Below are positions 5,255-7,114 of a DNA stretch of 7,114 bases, piece after piece. Source of the stretch: an uncultured Cardiobacterium sp. (GTDB lineage: Bacteria > Pseudomonadota > Gammaproteobacteria > Cardiobacteriales > Cardiobacteriaceae); contig NZ_CALJAH010000315.1 in NCBI RefSeq assembly GCF_938028185.1, forward strand, positions 1 to 7,114. The letters run 5' to 3'. The translations under genes were made by a program, and so were the position numbers. How positions within the stretch are numbered: position 1 is the first letter of the stretch; every line of letters begins with the position of its first letter. The notes under the pieces were generated by a model. The model had not been told where the DNA came from and ran no database searches. It saw nothing but the letters and a program-made list of their open reading frames with translations.

Positions 5255-6965
5255 TACTTTGACCCGGCTGACCTGAAAGAAGTGGAAATCGAAAAAGGGC
5301 CGGGCGCGAACGGCCTCTCCGGCAGCGTCCGCCTGCGCAGCAAGGACCCGCAGGATTATCTGCGCGATGGCGCCAACTTCGGCGGCGAAGTACGCGACGG
5401 ATTCAACGGCGAAAACCGCGATTTTTCTACCGGCGCCAGCGTTGCCGGGCGTTTTGACGATGCCAACAGCGCGTCCATCAGCTACAGCCGCCACTGGTTC
5501 CATGAGCGCAAAAACCGCAGCGGCCGCGATATTGACGGCCCCGACCGCACCTACAACGACCCGGTCTCCGGCCACAGCAATTCCGTCAATGGCAAATGGA
5601 TTTACCAGCCCAATGACGCGCACAAATTCACCCTTGCCCTCCAACACTACGACGTGGAAAGCAACAGCCGCCAACGGCAACGCATCGGCACTGCCAGCCG
5701 TGGCGCGGGCAACATCCTCGACTCGCACAACACCCGCACCAACCGCCGCGATGCCGTCTCCGTGCGCCACGACATCAGCGCCGCCACACCGCTGTTCGAC
5801 CAGATGAACTGGCAACTGGGCGTGCAGCGCGGCAGCAGCAAGGGGCGCAACACCAACCTCATGCCCAGCGGCAATTTCTACGACAACGACGACTACAAAA
5901 ACACCGACTATAGCCTGAGCACCGGCTTCGCCAAAAGCATTGACGGCGGCGTGCGCCAGGACATCGACTACGGTCTCAAACTGCGCTACGGCAGCAGCAA
6001 CTTCGGCTCGGAAAACATCACGCCAACCACGCGCACCAAGGGCAGCTACTTCGCCGTGGAAAAAAGCAAACGCTTCCAGGGCGAAATCCGCGCCGCCGAC
6101 CGCATCAGCTTCGGCACAAGCGGCATCAGCGTTACCCCGTCGGTCAGCCTCACCCACGCCCGCATCAGCCACGACGGCAAACTGCCGGACTACAACAAAA
6201 CCGCGCCCGGCGGCGGCCTGCGCCTCGAATACCAGCCGAACGACAACCACCTCATCAGCGCCGACTACCACCGCGCCACCCGCATCCCCGGCTTCATCGA
6301 ACTGGGCAGCACCCGCTTCAACAGCCCCGACTACCAGTTGAAACCGGAAACCGCCGACGGCTTTGAACTTGCCTGGGCGAGCAACGGCGCGCTTGGCCGC
6401 CAGCGTACCGCGCTCTACTACAACCACTACAACAACCTCATCAGCGTTGATTGCGGCATGAACACCAACGACCCCTGCCTGTTCTACAACACCGACGGCC
6501 ACAGCAAAATCTACGGCGCCGAATTTGAAGGACGGCTGAACCTCAACGCCTTTGGCCTCGCCGACGGCCTCGCGCTCGAAGGCGCCGCCGCCTACGGCAA
6601 AGGCAGCAACAGCAAAGGGCAGCCGGTGAGCCGCATTGACCCGTTCAACGGCTACCTCGGCCTGCGCTACGACGCGCCACAAGAGCGCTGGGGCGTGGCG
6701 AGCCGCGTCAAATTCGCCACCGCGAAAAAAGGCAGCGCGCTGCCGGAGCGCGCCAAACCGCTCGGCGGCTACGGCACGGTCGAACTCACCGGCCACTACA
6801 AACCGATGGACAACCTCACCATCAACGGCGGCGTCTATAACCTCTTCAACAAAGACTACGGCCTGTGGAGCCGCGCCCGCAGCCACCCGGACGGCTACGC
6901 CCCACCGTTTAGCGAGCCGGGACGCTACGTGGCGGTGAGCTTCCGTTACCAGTTCTAAAAATGCT

Positions 6966-7016
6966 CCCTCCCCCGCAGGGCGAAGCCCGCAGCGGGGGAG
7001 GGTCGGGGTGGGGGTA
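6966..7016 (-). repeat. Palindromic dispersed repeat, reverse orientation, after the receptor
   Basis: The perfect 11-bp arms CCCTCCCCCGC (6966-6976) and GCGGGGGAGGG (6992-7002) enclose an inner hairpin GGGC-GAA-GCCC (6978-6988). The stretch TCGGGGTGGGGGT follows. Read on the minus strand, the unit starts ACCCCCACCCCGACCC, which resembles the start of the repeat at 78-165, so it is probably a related member in reverse orientation. It begins seven bases after the receptor stop. On the plus strand no T run follows the stem, so it is not a standard intrinsic terminator, though the strong hairpin may protect or end the transcript. Confidence 0.65.
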
Positions 7017-7058
7017 AGCGATATAGTTGATGACTCGGAATCCAGTTTTTCACGTTTG

Positions 7059-7114
7059 CTGCCCTCACCCCAGCCCTCTCTCTTGCTTCGCAAGCAATGC
7101 TTGTCGCTGCGCGA
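7059..7114 (+). repeat. Second copy of the dispersed repeat, cut by the window end
   Basis: This segment matches 78-134 almost base for base, with one missing C and three substitutions. It includes the CTTGCTTCGCAAGCAA hairpin and the CTTGTCGCTGCGCGA unit. The expected G-rich closing arm would lie just past the window. Both copies have the same orientation and lie about 6.98 kb apart. The 42 bases between this copy and the reversed unit at 6966-7016 contain nothing recognisable. Confidence 0.75.

Larger units (their letters stand above)
4854..6958 (+). pseudogene. TonB-dependent outer-membrane receptor (heme/iron-type), disrupted by a frameshift and an amber codon
   Basis: An intact relative would be a 22-strand outer-membrane barrel that imports an iron source using TonB energy. 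From the ATG come a signal peptide (basic start, hydrophobic core near residues 15-31, likely cleavage after PALA) and a TonB box TLAPVVVYA (44-52). The frame then fails and ends after 76 codons at 5082-5084. The plug continues in another frame from about 5015 (DLRSLFDYTPGVNF, EVEIRGMGS, DLDGMEM), is stopped by TAG at 5252-5254, then resumes with YFDPADLKEVEIEKGPG and runs open to TAA at 6956. Deleting five bases and reading the TAG as sense would give 699 residues. The barrel looks complete: LKPETADGFELAW, YNLFNKDYG and a terminal YQF. The C terminus recalls the hemoglobin/transferrin/lactoferrin receptor group, but FRAP and NPNL heme boxes are not clear, so the ligand is unsure. The two lesions and otherwise intact sequence suggest recent loss; sequencing errors are an alternative. 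Confidence 0.88.

Noticed and set aside
4854..5260. Phase variation of the receptor by a homopolymer tract
   Set aside because: No long G, C or other single-base run is present near the frameshift. The only repeat is the two-copy TATGC.
5282..6958. The 558-codon frame after the amber codon as an independent gene starting at GTG 5282
   Set aside because: It starts in mid-plug domain with no signal peptide or TonB box and no good RBS. It is the remainder of the broken receptor gene.
6966..7002. Standard Rho-independent terminator for the receptor
   Set aside because: The stem is strong, but on the plus strand it is followed by TCGGGGTGGGGG with no T run. It is kept as a repeat with possible 3'-end function.
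5003..7093. A 696-codon open frame on the minus strand opposite the receptor
   Set aside because: It is antisense to the receptor, rich in Val/Ala/Gly with no recognisable domain, and starts inside the downstream repeat. The opposing frame carries clear TonB-receptor motifs. It arises from GC-rich codon structure.

Overview
The window is a stretch of GC-rich bacterial chromosome with three protein-coding loci. On the minus strand, dnaE (the replicative DNA polymerase III alpha subunit) is followed by a gene for an EamA/DMT-family membrane transporter. On the plus strand, diverging from dnaE, lies a TonB-dependent outer-membrane receptor gene that is broken near its 5' end. The DnaE sequence closely follows the E. 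coli type, and a TonB receptor implies a Gram-negative cell, so this is most likely a gammaproteobacterium (a betaproteobacterium is possible). The GC-rich codons and the repeat style would fit a Cardiobacterium-like organism, but that is a guess from memory and not demonstrated.

Layout. Positions 1-77 hold nothing I can support. Positions 78-165 carry a dispersed, partly palindromic repeat. A strong minus-strand intrinsic terminator (195-217) closes the dnaE-eamA unit. The transporter (235-1143) and dnaE (1143-4676) share one base in a TGATG stop/start junction, so they are probably co-transcribed and translationally coupled. The 177-bp divergent intergenic region (4677-4853) contains a perfect TTGACA box, a Fur-box-like element and a good ribosome binding site for the receptor, plus weaker candidate signals for dnaE. 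The receptor locus (4854-6958) keeps a signal peptide, a TonB box, most of a plug domain and a complete beta-barrel ending in Phe. It is interrupted by a frameshift at about 5004-5020, next to a TATGC tandem duplication, and by an in-frame amber codon at 5252. After it come two repeat units in opposite orientation (6966-7016 and 7059-7114). The second is a near copy of the repeat at 78-165 and runs off the window.

Functionally, dnaE is a housekeeping replication gene. The transporter has no evident functional link to it beyond shared transcription. The receptor would have served uptake of an iron source such as heme or a siderophore, probably repressed by Fur when iron is plentiful, but as written it cannot yield a full-length protein. 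I see no new multi-gene system here. The points most worth a second look are the way the receptor is disabled, the divergent regulatory region, the A8 tract inside dnaE and the repeats at the edges.
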